A stretch of 41,184 nt of DNA from Thermoplasmata archaeon (GCA_015063165.1 SUSZ01000020.1:1-41184); one strand, 5' to 3'. Positions 32,154 through 40,679 are shown, counted from the stretch's first letter. Notes: generated by a model not told the origin, from the letters alone. Made by a program: numbers and translations.

Positions 32154-32926
32154 CGGCTCGCCTCGAAATGCCCGTTGAGGGCTTCGTACTTCTCGACCGT
32201 GATGATCGGCTCCTGCTCGCCTTTGCAGGAGATCCCGTTCCATACCCTGTATCCTGCATACAGAGGATTCTTCAGGACGCCTGAGACGGTCTGGGAGCTC
32301 CATTTTCCGCCTTTCTTGGAGGGATATCCGTTGGAGTTGAGGAAAGTCGCGATGTCCTTCAGGGTGGAGCCGCGGATCCTCATGTCGTACATCATGCGGA
32401 CGACGGAAGCCTCCTCCTCGACCACCAGGAGCTCCCCGTCCTCGTACCTGTAGCCGTAGGGATGCCCGGAGCCCAGGTGTCCGTCTCCGCCCTTGGCCTT
32501 GAAAGTCATCCCGAGCTTCACCCTCTCGCCGATCTGCTCGCTCTCCAGCTGGGCGATACGCTGCATGATGTCCATGACGAACCTCCCCATGGCGGTGGTG
32601 GTGTCGAACTTGTCCTGCATGGAGTTGAACTCCTTGCCCTTGTCACGGAGGTCGTTCATCATCAGGGTGAAATTGACGCTGTTCCTGTGGATACGGTCCA
32701 TCTTCAGCACGACGAGGACATCCCACCTGTCCAGCTCGGACATCATTCTGGAATACTCCGGACGGCTGATGGAGCGTCCTGAATGCCCTTCGTCCCTGTA
32801 TACGTCGGCGATCTCCCACCCGCGGACCCTGCAGTAGGCCTCCATGCGCTTGACCTGGGCGTCCAACGAGAATCCTTCCCTCGCCTGGTCCTCTGTAGAT
32901 ACCCTGGCATACAACGCCGCGCGCAC
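32132..32926 (-). CDS. Short serine recombinase, upstream copy (GTG start)
   Basis: This 264-residue protein is closely related to the product of 31311-32153 (RAALYARVSTEDQ versus RAAIYVRVSTEEQ; RWDVLVVLKMDRIHRNS is shared). The start is GTG at 32924-32926. It has the catalytic Ser, the recombinase domain (YGYRYEDGELLVVEEEASVVRMMYD) and no zinc ribbon or coiled coil. It ends in TAA inside the next gene. A perfect 14-bp palindrome lies 7 bp upstream of the GTG, toward the divergent surface-protein gene. A duplication made this pair. Confidence 0.85.
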   Translation of the reverse strand: MRAALYARVSTEDQAREGFSLDAQVKRMEAYCRVRGWEIADVYRDEGHSGRSISRPEYSRMMSELDRWDVLVVLKMDRIHRNSVNFTLMMNDLRDKGKEFNSMQDKFDTTTAMGRFVMDIMQRIAQLESEQIGERVKLGMTFKAKGGDGHLGSGHPYGYRYEDGELLVVEEEASVVRMMYDMRIRGSTLKDIATFLNSNGYPSKKGGKWSSQTVSGVLKNPLYAGYRVWNGISCKGEQEPIITVEKYEALNGHFEASRCAPQST

Positions 32927-32932
32927 GAATGT

Positions 32933-32946
32933 TCACCGATCGGTGA
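32933..32946. promoter_or_regulatory. Perfect palindrome between recombinase and surface-protein genes
   Basis: TCACCGATCGGTGA reads the same on both strands. It lies 7 bp from the recombinase start and about 40 bp from the TATA box of the divergent BspA-like gene. It could be an operator or a recombination site. I did not find a second copy in the window. Confidence 0.5.
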
Positions 32947-32986
32947 TGGAGGAACGTCGATTTAACCCTGTGCGGAACTTGGGCTA

Positions 32987-32996
32987 CTATTATAAA
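32987..32996 (+). promoter_or_regulatory. TATA box of the transglutaminase/BspA-like gene
   Basis: CTATTATAAA lies about 27 bp upstream of ATG 33018, which supports a leaderless message starting there instead of the in-frame ATGs at 32844 or 33009. Confidence 0.6.
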
Positions 32997-33017
32997 GCCG
33001 TAAACCAAATGTATTGC

Positions 33018-36000
33018 ATGGAGCAGAAGCACGAGAGACCGGACCACCGCAGGATCGTCCTGCTGGTGGCATGCGTCCTCGCCATCGTGGGCATATCAGC
33101 CATGGCTTTATCGGAAGAGGCCGAAGCCAGCGGTGCCGCGGACAATTGGTACTACGACCAGCTACCCGATTTCCCTCAGAAGCTCTACGACGCTTCCAAA
33201 AAAATCACGGACAGCCAGATGAGTTACACGTTCTATTACGACACCACAATAATGGATAGCAATAGCTGGAAAGCTCTTCTGGACACCTATATTGGGATGG
33301 CCTACGAGGCTTTGAAGTGCGAATGGCTGGGCATGCACATCTTGAACGGCCCGATAGAAGTAAAAATTGTAAACACTACCGTCAAGGTGTCCTGCTACCA
33401 CACCGGCTTGTACACCTCTAACTCGACAGCCACCAGAGAGATCAACAGCGCCCTCGCATCGTACGAGATCGACACCACATCCAGATATACGACGGTAAAG
33501 AGCATCCACGACGTGGTCTGCAACGCTCTGACCTATTCCGACAGAGGACTCACAGAGATGGACTACTCCCTGTACAACGCCGTTGTAGGGGACAATAAGG
33601 TCGTCTGCGAAGGGTACGCGAAGATGTTCAAGGCCCTCTGCGACCTTTACAACGTGCCTTGCGTCATCGTCTTAGGACAAGCTAAAGAATCTAGCACCGC
33701 AGAATATGTTAATCACATGTACAACTACGTCCAAATGAACGACGGCAAGTGGTACATGGTGGACGCCACATGGGACGACCTGGACGAGGGGACGGTGTAC
33801 ACGTACTTCCTCGCAGGCTCGAACACGGACGGATTCTTCACCAAGGTCTACGAGTCGCATAAGCCCGGGATATTCGGTCTGAACCCTCCGCCGCTTTCAT
33901 CGAAGAAGTACGAGCCCGCGTCATTGACGATCTCATACAACAGCGCCACCAAGACTATGTCATTCGACGGGGAGTTCGATATACCATCTGGAGACAGCGC
34001 TCAGGCGACATGGACGAGCTACAGCTCCCTGGTGGAGAACATCGTCATCTCGGACGACGTCACCGCTATCGGAGACAAGGCCTTCTACAAGTTCAGCAAG
34101 CTGAAATCCGTGACCATCGGCAACAGCGTCAAGAGAATAGGGGACAGGGCTTTCGCCAACTGCACGTCGCTCACGAGCGTGTCCATACCCTCGAGCGTGA
34201 CCTCGATCGACGATTACGCCTTCTACAGCTGCACATCGCTGAACAGTCTGACCACCAGCAGCGGCCTGAAGAGCATAGGCGAGAGGGCGTTCTACGGCTG
34301 CACAGGTCTTAAGACGGCCACCATAGCCAACACAGTCAGCTCTATCGGATCCAGCGCGTTCTACGGGTGCAAGTTCTTCGACGTCGACGGGACCACAGCA
34401 TTGAGCGCCGTGCCTGCGGACATAGCGGGATACAAGTTCACCGGGACCGCGAGCAAGCTCGTCCTCAGCACCAAGTTCGTAGTCGGATACGAGTTCTGGA
34501 AGAACGGGCTGAAGTACCAGGTGACATCGGCTCTGTCCAAGGACAGACAGGTCGCATTGGTGGGATACTCTGGAAGCATCGTCTCCCTGGCGGTGCCGGA
34601 TTACGTCTCCACGACGGTCGGCAAAATACCTGTGACCTCCATAGGAGGAAAGGCGTTCTACGAATGCAGCACGCTTACGACAGCCGATCTGGGCAACGTC
34701 GACACCGTCGGGAACAAGGCGTTCGCGTACTGCGCGTCGCTCAAGACCATCACCATTCCCAGCACCGTCGTTAAGATAGGGGACTATGCCTTCTACAAAT
34801 GCGCCGCTGCGACCAAGCTCACCACCAGCAGCGGCCTGAAGAGCATAGGCGAGAGGGCGTTCTACGGCTGCACAGGTCTTAAGACGGCCACCATAGCCAA
34901 CACAGTCAGCTCTATCGGATCCAGCGCGTTCTACGGGTGCAAGTTCTTCGACGTCGACGGGACCACAGCATTGAGCGCCGTGCCTGCGGACATAGCGGGA
35001 TACAAGTTCACCGGGACCGCGAGCAAGCTCGTCCTCAGCACCAAGTTCGTAGTCGGATACGAGTTCTGGAAGAACGGGCTGAAGTACCAGGTGACATCGG
35101 CTCTGTCGAAGGACAGGCAGGTGGCTCTCGTTGGATTCTCGGGCGCCCCATCCTCACTGGTCGTTCCGAGTTACGTCTCGACCACCGTCGGGAACATCCC
35201 GGTGACTTCCATCGGTGGAAAGGCGTTCTACGAATGCGGAACGCTGGCCTCCGCCGATCTAGGCTCTGTGAAGACCATAGGCAACAAGGCCTTCGCCTAC
35301 TGCACCTCCTTGAAGTCGATAACCGTGCCCAGCACCGTCGTCACCATCGGAGACTACGCGTTCTACAAGTGCTCTTCCGCCACGAGCCTCGTCACGAGCG
35401 CCGGATTGGAGAAGATAGGCTACAGGGCGTTCTACGATTGCACCGGCCTCAAGTCCGTCACCATCGGCAAGAACGTCAGCAGAATAGGTGGAAGCGCGTT
35501 CTACGGCTGCTCCTTCTACGATGCCGACGGGACCACAGCCCTGAGCGCGGTCCCCGAATACCTCGCGGGATACAAGTTCACCGGATCCGCGAGCAAGCTC
35601 GTCCTGGACACCAAGTTCGTCGTCGGGTACGAGTTCTGGAAGAGCGGACTGAAGTACCAGGTGACGTCGTCGCTCGCCAAGGACAGACAGCTCGCCGTCG
35701 TCGGATACAGCGGATGCATCACCTCCCTGGTGGTCCCCGAGAACGTCAACACGTCCGCTGGGCTGTTCCCTGTGACTTCCATAGGGACCAAGGCGTTCTA
35801 CGGATGCACGACGCTCAAATCGGCCGATATCGGCAGCGTGACTACCATCGGGACCAAGGCCTTCGCGGGATGCTCCTCCCTGGAGACGCTTTCGACCCTC
35901 AAGAACGTGAGCAGCGTGTCCTCCTACGCCTTCTTCGGATGCGACAGCCTGACGAAGGTCGTCATATCCGGAACCGGTTCCAGTATCGGAGCCAGCGCTT

Positions 36001-36386
36001 TCAGCGGATGCGACGGGCTCAAAGTCGTCAAGATCCTCGGATCCGGCATCTCCCTGGGAGACTACGCGTTCAACGGATGCGCCAGCCTCTCCACGCTGAA
36101 CCTCAGCGGAGTGAAGACAATAGGGTTCAAGACGTTCATGAACTGCACCAGCATCACCAAGCTGGCTCTTCCGAACGTCACGACCATCACCAAGTACGCA
36201 TTCTACGGCTGCGACTCCATCTCGTCCATCGAGTTCGGAGCCTCCTTGAAGGGCATCGGAAGCTATGCGTTCGACGGCCACAGCTTCTACTCCTCGAACG
36301 GAAAGACCAAGCTGACCGTCACAGCCAGCAACCTCGGCGGACACGCCTTCTCGGGAACTCCCGCGAAGCTCGTGATGACAGCCTAA
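33018..36386 (+). CDS. Secreted transglutaminase-like protein with BspA-type leucine-rich repeats
   Basis: This 1122-residue protein starts with a basic stretch and a hydrophobic signal segment (IVLLVACVLAIVGISAMAL), so it is exported. A transglutaminase-like domain follows, with Cys197 (KVVCEGYAKMF), His233 (VNHMYNYV) and Asp249 (MVDATWDD) as a plausible catalytic triad. From about residue 340 onward there are many LRR_5/BspA repeats (IGDKAFYKFSKLKSVTIG; IGERAFYGCTGLKTATI). No C-terminal anchor is visible. A 190-residue block is duplicated, 287 bp of it perfectly. Such proteins of gut archaea are thought to bind host or bacterial surfaces. Neighbouring recombinases are divergent. The start was set by the TATA box. 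Confidence 0.88.
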   Translation: MEQKHERPDHRRIVLLVACVLAIVGISAMALSEEAEASGAADNWYYDQLPDFPQKLYDASKKITDSQMSYTFYYDTTIMDSNSWKALLDTYIGMAYEALKCEWLGMHILNGPIEVKIVNTTVKVSCYHTGLYTSNSTATREINSALASYEIDTTSRYTTVKSIHDVVCNALTYSDRGLTEMDYSLYNAVVGDNKVVCEGYAKMFKALCDLYNVPCVIVLGQAKESSTAEYVNHMYNYVQMNDGKWYMVDATWDDLDEGTVYTYFLAGSNTDGFFTKVYESHKPGIFGLNPPPLSSKKYEPASLTISYNSATKTMSFDGEFDIPSGDSAQATWTSYSSLVENIVISDDVTAIGDKAFYKFSKLKSVTIGNSVKRIGDRAFANCTSLTSVSIPSSVTSIDDYAFYSCTSLNSLTTSSGLKSIGERAFYGCTGLKTATIANTVSSIGSSAFYGCKFFDVDGTTALSAVPADIAGYKFTGTASKLVLSTKFVVGYEFWKNGLKYQVTSALSKDRQVALVGYSGSIVSLAVPDYVSTTVGKIPVTSIGGKAFYECSTLTTADLGNVDTVGNKAFAYCASLKTITIPSTVVKIGDYAFYKCAAATKLTTSSGLKSIGERAFYGCTGLKTATIANTVSSIGSSAFYGCKFFDVDGTTALSAVPADIAGYKFTGTASKLVLSTKFVVGYEFWKNGLKYQVTSALSKDRQVALVGFSGAPSSLVVPSYVSTTVGNIPVTSIGGKAFYECGTLASADLGSVKTIGNKAFAYCTSLKSITVPSTVVTIGDYAFYKCSSATSLVTSAGLEKIGYRAFYDCTGLKSVTIGKNVSRIGGSAFYGCSFYDADGTTALSAVPEYLAGYKFTGSASKLVLDTKFVVGYEFWKSGLKYQVTSSLAKDRQLAVVGYSGCITSLVVPENVNTSAGLFPVTSIGTKAFYGCTTLKSADIGSVTTIGTKAFAGCSSLETLSTLKNVSSVSSYAFFGCDSLTKVVISGTGSSIGASAFSGCDGLKVVKILGSGISLGDYAFNGCASLSTLNLSGVKTIGFKTFMNCTSITKLALPNVTTITKYAFYGCDSISSIEFGASLKGIGSYAFDGHSFYSSNGKTKLTVTASNLGGHAFSGTPAKLVMTA
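34251..34537 (+). repeat. 287-bp perfect direct repeat, copy 1
   Basis: Identical to 34821-35107 at every base, offset 570 bp (190 codons), inside the BspA-like gene. A diverged third copy runs from about 35391 to 35680. Confidence 0.95.
34821..35107 (+). repeat. 287-bp perfect direct repeat, copy 2
   Basis: Copy of 34251-34537. Zero differences, including at synonymous sites, imply a recent duplication or gene conversion, while the rest of the repeat unit has diverged. Confidence 0.95.
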
Positions 36387-36403
36387 AAAAACAAAATGAA
36401 AAC

Positions 36404-36432
36404 GGGGACTCCGGCTTTCGGGCCGGAACCCC
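36404..36432. terminator. Bidirectional terminator between convergent genes
   Basis: GGGG (36404-36407) pairs with CCCC (36429-36432), and CCGGC (36411-36415) with GCCGG (36422-36426). A-rich DNA precedes it (T-run for the minus strand) and ACTTTAA follows. It separates the BspA-like gene from the DUF1294 gene. Confidence 0.6.
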
Positions 36433-36435
36433 ACT

Positions 36436-36723
36436 TTAAAGACCCAGATCGAATCCCCAGTGGGTAAAGATGTACCCGAGGATCAGCACGTGGATGAGGA
36501 GGAACACGTAGACGATCTTGAACTTCAGCTTCCTGGTCTTATGCCTGACAAGCTGCATCCCTGCGACCGCTCCGAAAGGACCGATGGCCGACCAGGCCAG
36601 AAGCGTGGACTCCTTGGTCCTCCACTCCTTCTTCTTGGCCTTGAACTTGTCGGAGACGTACATGACGAAAGCCATTATGTTGACCGCCAGATAGACGATT
36701 AGGGCGATGAAAGTTATTGTCAT
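36436..36723 (-). CDS. DUF1294 small membrane protein
   Basis: This 95-residue membrane protein has an N-terminal helix (FIALIVYLAVNIMAFVMYV), a basic loop (DKFKAKKKEWRTKES), the family core LLAWSAIGPFGAVAGMQLVRHKTRK and a last helix. These are the usual DUF1294 features (YxxDK, GGxxG-like segment, RHKT). The ATG overlaps the TGA of the flavodoxin gene, so the two form an operon. The function of the family is unknown. The start at 36723 was chosen over 36843 because of the overlap. It ends in TAA. Confidence 0.85.
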   Translation of the reverse strand: MTITFIALIVYLAVNIMAFVMYVSDKFKAKKKEWRTKESTLLAWSAIGPFGAVAGMQLVRHKTRKLKFKIVYVFLLIHVLILGYIFTHWGFDLGL

Positions 36724-37127
36724 CAGAGCCTCGCGATGAAAGCGTCGACAGACAGAGGTATCCCGTCCTGGTTCATTTCCTTCTCCTTCTTGTTGAAGAA
36801 CACCGCATCGGGAATCCCGAGCTCCTTCGAGACCTTGGAGCACTGGTTGTTTCCCTTTTCGTCGTTGTACATGCAGCAGATGAAGAGCTTCACGTCCTTC
36901 CCGTCGAACTGCCCCTTGTTGTTCTGGATGAAGCTGACTACGGGCTTGTAGGGCTTTCCGGCGTGGATCCCTGTTCCGAAGACTATGGTCTTGTACTCGT
37001 TCAGGTCGATCAGGGACACGTTCTTCAGGTCGAAGAGGTCCGCATCGACCTTGGAGCCGATGTATTTGGCAATCTTCTCCGTGTTCTTGGTTATACCGGA
37101 AGCGTAAAGGACTGCAACGTTGCTCAT
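36723..37127 (-). CDS. Flavodoxin-domain protein (with DUF1294 partner)
   Basis: This 134-residue flavodoxin-like protein has an FMN phosphate loop in YASGITKNTEKIAKYIG near the N-terminus, FGTGIHAGKPYKPV in the next FMN loop and FICCMYNDEKGNN further on. It is related to the protein encoded at 40019-40408. It may carry electrons in place of ferredoxin. The start at 37127 is preferred, as MSNVAVLYASG begins the fold; a frame from 37214 adds 29 unlikely residues. A TATA-like GCTATATCT lies about 30 bp upstream. A divergent HxlR regulator probably controls it. Confidence 0.82.
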   Translation of the reverse strand: MSNVAVLYASGITKNTEKIAKYIGSKVDADLFDLKNVSLIDLNEYKTIVFGTGIHAGKPYKPVVSFIQNNKGQFDGKDVKLFICCMYNDEKGNNQCSKVSKELGIPDAVFFNKKEKEMNQDGIPLSVDAFIARL

Positions 37128-37269
37128 TTCATCATCTCGCGTTGTCTCGGCCGTATAGATATAGCATAACGACCCAATGCGCGTCGCATAGTTTTCGCTT
37201 ATATTAACCATCATGTTTTTCTGGGTGACAAGACAAATGATTATCTAATGAACTAGTCGATACAGAATC

Positions 37270-37653
37270 ATGCAGAGCAGGGCTCGTAAGCAGGATTGTC
37301 CGGTCGATGCGGCCATGGCAGTCATAGAGGGCAGATGGAAGTCCGCCATAATCTGCCTGCTCGCAAGGTCAGGGGGAATGAGGTTCTCCGAGTTGCAGAA
37401 GAACATAGGCAACGTGACCGCCAGGATCCTGACGAAACAGCTCAAGGAGCTCATGGACGACGGGATGGTCTTCAAGGACGACTCCGAGGACAAGAGCGCC
37501 AAGGTCTATCGCCTCACCGAGAAGGGGCTCTCCATATGTCCCATACTCGTCGATCTGGCCAGATGGGGGGCAGAGCACCAGCTGATAGAGGTCGTAGTTC
37601 CCGAGGACACGGAGCGCTGCTCCAAGGACAAGATCTCCCCAAGAACAGCATGA
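37270..37653 (+). CDS. HxlR-family regulator
   Basis: This 127-residue winged-helix protein has the HxlR start CPVDAAMAVIEGRWKSAIICLL and RFSELQKNIGNVTARILTKQLKEL as helix-turn-helix, then the wing KVYRLTEKG. The N-terminal cysteine (Cys10, QDCPVD) is the one that senses electrophiles or oxidants in relatives such as HypR/YodB. It faces the flavodoxin-DUF1294 operon across a 142-bp gap, so it probably controls it. It ends in TGA. Confidence 0.9.
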   Translation: MQSRARKQDCPVDAAMAVIEGRWKSAIICLLARSGGMRFSELQKNIGNVTARILTKQLKELMDDGMVFKDDSEDKSAKVYRLTEKGLSICPILVDLARWGAEHQLIEVVVPEDTERCSKDKISPRTA

Positions 37654-37704
37654 GACCCCCTGTCCACGACAATTATCTTTTTCAGAAACATCAGAGGGCT
37701 GAAC

Positions 37705-38643
37705 ATGGCATACGAAGTGAAAGTCATAGGACCTGAACGCATCGATGAACTGAGGAAAAGGACATCCGAGATCAACTATTACGAATCCAAAGCCGACATA
37801 AACGGGGTCTGCGTCGAGCTGTTCACCGAGAACAAGACCTATCTCGAGATGTGGACGGACAACTTCTACCACATGTCCGACCGCGTCCGCGCCCATGCCA
37901 GGATCTACTGCCTGGATGACCCCAGCACCGACCTCCACGTGGAGTACGACTACGAGAACTCGGTCGCCTACCTGTTCAACTTCGACTACTACGGATGGGT
38001 AAAGAGCATCGCCCTCGGCCTGGCCGGCAACATACTGGAGGAGCATGGGATCTTTCCCGTCCACGGAGCTGCTCTGGACATCGACGGGATGGGGGTGACC
38101 CTCATCGCGCCTTCCAAGACCGGGAAGACTACCCAGTCCTGGGGTCTCCTGAGGATGGACAACACGTATCTGATCACCGACGACTGGTACTTCGTCGAGT
38201 TCGGATACGGACGCCCGAGGGCCACCGGATCGGAAAAAAACTGCTACATCGACTCGGACGTCGGCGACGTCTGGCCGGAATACAAGCCCCTGGTGAAGCA
38301 TGTCAGGTTCGACAACAAGGGCCGCGGAATCGGAAATATCAGATGGATAACCGGAGAAGGCTCCGTCATCGACCGCACCTCGATGAGATGCGTGCTGTTC
38401 CTGAAGAGGGACTACGACGATCCGAACATCATCAAGAGGATGAGCACCGAGGAGGCGCTGGATTACCTGGTGTCGCACGACTTCTGCAACCCCCACCAGC
38501 TGGTAAGGGACGAGAGGAGGATGAAGAACCGCACCGAGTTCTTCAGGAAGTACCTGTCAGAATGCGATGTCCTGATGGTGAACACCACCTGCCCGGCGGA
38601 AGAGACCCAGGAACGCATCAGGGAAGCCCTCTCATCGCTCTGA
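37705..38643 (+). CDS. HPr kinase-like P-loop protein
   Basis: This 312-residue protein has an HPr-kinase/PEP-carboxykinase-like fold: residues 117-145 read FPVHGAALDIDGMGVTLIAP and then SKTGKTT, with a Walker A motif, and TDDWYFVEF supplies an acidic pair. No PTS proteins are visible, so it is unlikely to phosphorylate HPr; related archaeal proteins have unknown targets. The first 110 residues form a separate domain. The last 12 bases overlap the convergent sfsA gene. It starts 51 bp after the HxlR gene. Confidence 0.7.
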   Translation: MAYEVKVIGPERIDELRKRTSEINYYESKADINGVCVELFTENKTYLEMWTDNFYHMSDRVRAHARIYCLDDPSTDLHVEYDYENSVAYLFNFDYYGWVKSIALGLAGNILEEHGIFPVHGAALDIDGMGVTLIAPSKTGKTTQSWGLLRMDNTYLITDDWYFVEFGYGRPRATGSEKNCYIDSDVGDVWPEYKPLVKHVRFDNKGRGIGNIRWITGEGSVIDRTSMRCVLFLKRDYDDPNIIKRMSTEEALDYLVSHDFCNPHQLVRDERRMKNRTEFFRKYLSECDVLMVNTTCPAEETQERIREALSSL

Positions 38644-39327
38644 GATGTATCTGTGGGGGATGGTCCTCCCGTCCACGACCATGGAGTCTTCCGTGACGTC
38701 GCACTCGAGGACGAGGACCTTCACCCCGCTCTTCTCAGCCCTCTCCATCTCCCTTCCGAACTCCTCGTGGGTCCCATAGTTGGGGAGGAACTCCTTCATC
38801 CCTTTCATCTGCACGATGAGCACGATGTAAGCCTCGAACCCTTCCTCGACGCATCTCATGAGGCCTCTGACGTGCTTCAGGCCGCGTTCTGTCGGAGCGT
38901 CGGGGAACATGCATACGCCGCCGTTCTCCAAGGTGACACCTTTCACCTCGGCGTAGATCCTCCTGTCTCCGGATTCGACATAGAAATCGAACCTGGAATC
39001 GCCATGGGTGTGTTCCGGATAGACCTGGGGAGAAGATCCGAAGACCCCTGATCCCAGGATGTACTCGTGGAACGCCTTGTTGGGCGCCTGAGAATCGATG
39101 TTGACCAGGAGGTCTCCTTTGTAAGCGGCTATGAGGTCGTACGGCGTCTTCCTGTCGGGGTTGTCAGAAGCCTCCAGAACAGCTTTCACGCCTGGAACCA
39201 GGATCTCCTTGCAGCGCCCTGTGTTCTTGACGTGGACCTTCGTCCTGACGCCGTCTATGTCGCAGTATGCGATGAACCTGTTCGGGCGGCTTACGAACGT
39301 TCCCGTGACTACGTTGTTGTACTTCAT
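38632..39327 (-). CDS. sfsA: SfsA-family nuclease/DNA-binding protein
   Basis: This 231-residue protein matches SfsA: an N-terminal OB-like part (GTFVSRPNRFIAYCDIDG, VHVKNTGRCKEILVPG) and a nuclease-like C-terminal part (GDSRFDFYVE, YAEVKGVTLENGGVCMFPDA, PTERGLKHVRGL). The family was named for sugar fermentation stimulation, and members act on nucleic acid; the role here is unknown. The 3' end overlaps the convergent HPr-kinase-like gene by 12 bp. It ends in TGA. Confidence 0.92.
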   Translation of the reverse strand: MKYNNVVTGTFVSRPNRFIAYCDIDGVRTKVHVKNTGRCKEILVPGVKAVLEASDNPDRKTPYDLIAAYKGDLLVNIDSQAPNKAFHEYILGSGVFGSSPQVYPEHTHGDSRFDFYVESGDRRIYAEVKGVTLENGGVCMFPDAPTERGLKHVRGLMRCVEEGFEAYIVLIVQMKGMKEFLPNYGTHEEFGREMERAEKSGVKVLVLECDVTEDSMVVDGRTIPHRYISER

Positions 39328-39471
39328 AGCATCCAGACGGCTCCGGAATGGTTCCTAGGGTCATTAGTCTTTTTTAAATTCTGCTGAAAGACGGCTGTCC
39401 CCTCCGTTTCGAATCAGGCTTCCGATAAATATCGAACGAATTCAGAGGCCCTTGAAAGCCGAATGGTCATT

Positions 39472-39927
39472 TTACGAAGAAAGAGGTCCATCGTCCGAGC
39501 CGATGTTGGCTCTGATCTTCTCCAGCGCCTTGGACAGGACTGCCATCTCCTCCTCGTCCAGACCATCGAAGATGATGCGATCGAGCTCCTTGAATCTCTT
39601 CATGGCCTCGGAATAGATCTCACCACCTTCGTCCGTTAATGTGACGACCATGACGCGCTTGTCCGTTTCGGAGGCCACCTTCTCGACGAACCCGTTCTTC
39701 TCCATTGTCCTTAACACCCCCGACAGGGTAGACTTGCTCAGGTCCAGCTGGTTTTCCAGATCCCTCTGGGTCATGCTTCCGCCGTTCTCCTCGAGAAGGA
39801 CGAAGATCTCGCATTGTATAGGCGACAGGTCGAGAGCCATCTCCTTCCGGAGGTAGTTGATGGCGTAACGAGTGGCAGGGATCTCGGTCCGTTTGAACTC
39901 TATGGTGGTCGGCCTCTCGTAGCTCAT
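39472..39927 (-). CDS. MarR-family regulator divergent from a flavodoxin gene
   Basis: This 151-residue MarR protein has a helix-turn-helix at SMTQRDLENQLDLSKSTLSGVLRTMEKNGFV, a wing at ASETDKRVMVVTLTDEG, and a long dimer helix. It is transcribed away from the flavodoxin gene at 40019. The 91-bp gap between them contains a perfect palindrome TTCGGTACCGAA and a second inverted repeat CGGT-CGA-ACCG near its own start, so it probably controls both genes. It ends in TAA. Confidence 0.9.
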   Translation of the reverse strand: MSYERPTTIEFKRTEIPATRYAINYLRKEMALDLSPIQCEIFVLLEENGGSMTQRDLENQLDLSKSTLSGVLRTMEKNGFVEKVASETDKRVMVVTLTDEGGEIYSEAMKRFKELDRIIFDGLDEEEMAVLSKALEKIRANIGSDDGPLSS

Positions 39928-39934
39928 GGTTGTA

Positions 39935-39976
39935 CGGTCGAACCGATTACTTGAAAATAAATTGTTCGGTACCGAA
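39935..39976. promoter_or_regulatory. Probable MarR operators between divergent genes
   Basis: CGGTCGAACCG (39935-39945) and TTCGGTACCGAA (39965-39976) share the half-site CGGT/ACCG. The latter lies just upstream of AATATA (39981), the likely TATA box of the flavodoxin gene; the former is 8 bp from the MarR start. Confidence 0.6.
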
Positions 39977-40018
39977 TGATAATATACTTCTAATCGAGTC
40001 TGGTATCAAGATGATATC

Positions 40019-40408
40019 ATGAGCACGCTCATAGTTTACTCAGGAGGCAGCAACACCTCCGCTGTTGCCAATTATATCGCCGAGAAGACCGGCGGCAAAG
40101 CGGTGGCCGTCGAGGACGCATCCAAGATAGATCTGAATTCCTACGACAAGGTCGTCATCGGAACCAGAGTCAGAGCCGGAAAGGTGCCTTCGGACATTTC
40201 CGAATACGTTTCCAAGAACAAGTCTGTCATCGACGGCAAATCGCCCGCTTTCTTCCTGTGCTGCCTTTACAGCAGCGAGAAGGGAAAGAAGCAGCTCGAG
40301 AAGATCTCGTCGGAGATCGGCATATCCAAGAGCGTCTACATCAACAAGGGAAAGAAGACAATCAAGGAAGCCGGCAACCCAGTAGACAGCTTCATCGCAT
40401 CCCTCTGA
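40019..40408 (+). CDS. Flavodoxin-domain protein, second copy
   Basis: This 129-residue flavodoxin-like protein begins STLIVYSGGSNTSAVANYIA, where the phosphate loop binds FMN. IGTRVRAGKVPSDI and FFLCCLYSSEKGKKQ match the same blocks of the protein encoded at 36723-37127, so the two are paralogues. It is a cytoplasmic electron carrier, or a flavoprotein of the flavodoxin_5 type. A MarR gene is divergent and probably regulates it. A hairpin with T-run follows the TGA. Confidence 0.85.
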   Translation: MSTLIVYSGGSNTSAVANYIAEKTGGKAVAVEDASKIDLNSYDKVVIGTRVRAGKVPSDISEYVSKNKSVIDGKSPAFFLCCLYSSEKGKKQLEKISSEIGISKSVYINKGKKTIKEAGNPVDSFIASL

Positions 40409-40417
40409 CAGGAAACC

Positions 40418-40455
40418 TGCCGTCCCTGGCATATCAACGGGGACGGCATCCTTTT
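40418..40455 (+). terminator. Terminator after the flavodoxin gene
   Basis: TGCCGTCCC (40418-40426) and GGGACGGCA (40440-40448) form a 9-bp stem followed by TCC and five T. Confidence 0.75.
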
Positions 40456-40679
40456 TCCAATAGAATCAGGATAATGCCAAGATATCCCAGAACAACCCGT
40501 CATTCTTCAAGATAAGCACCTGTTTTCAACACGCGTCCCTCAAGAATAAGGAATCGAAATCGGAGGATTTCTGGCCTTACGATGCTAGAACTGGTAATTC
40601 GCATATTCATGCCATATTTGCTATGCATACCTCCGACCGATTAGGGCAAGTGCAATAGGGACATCCCTAATATACACCA

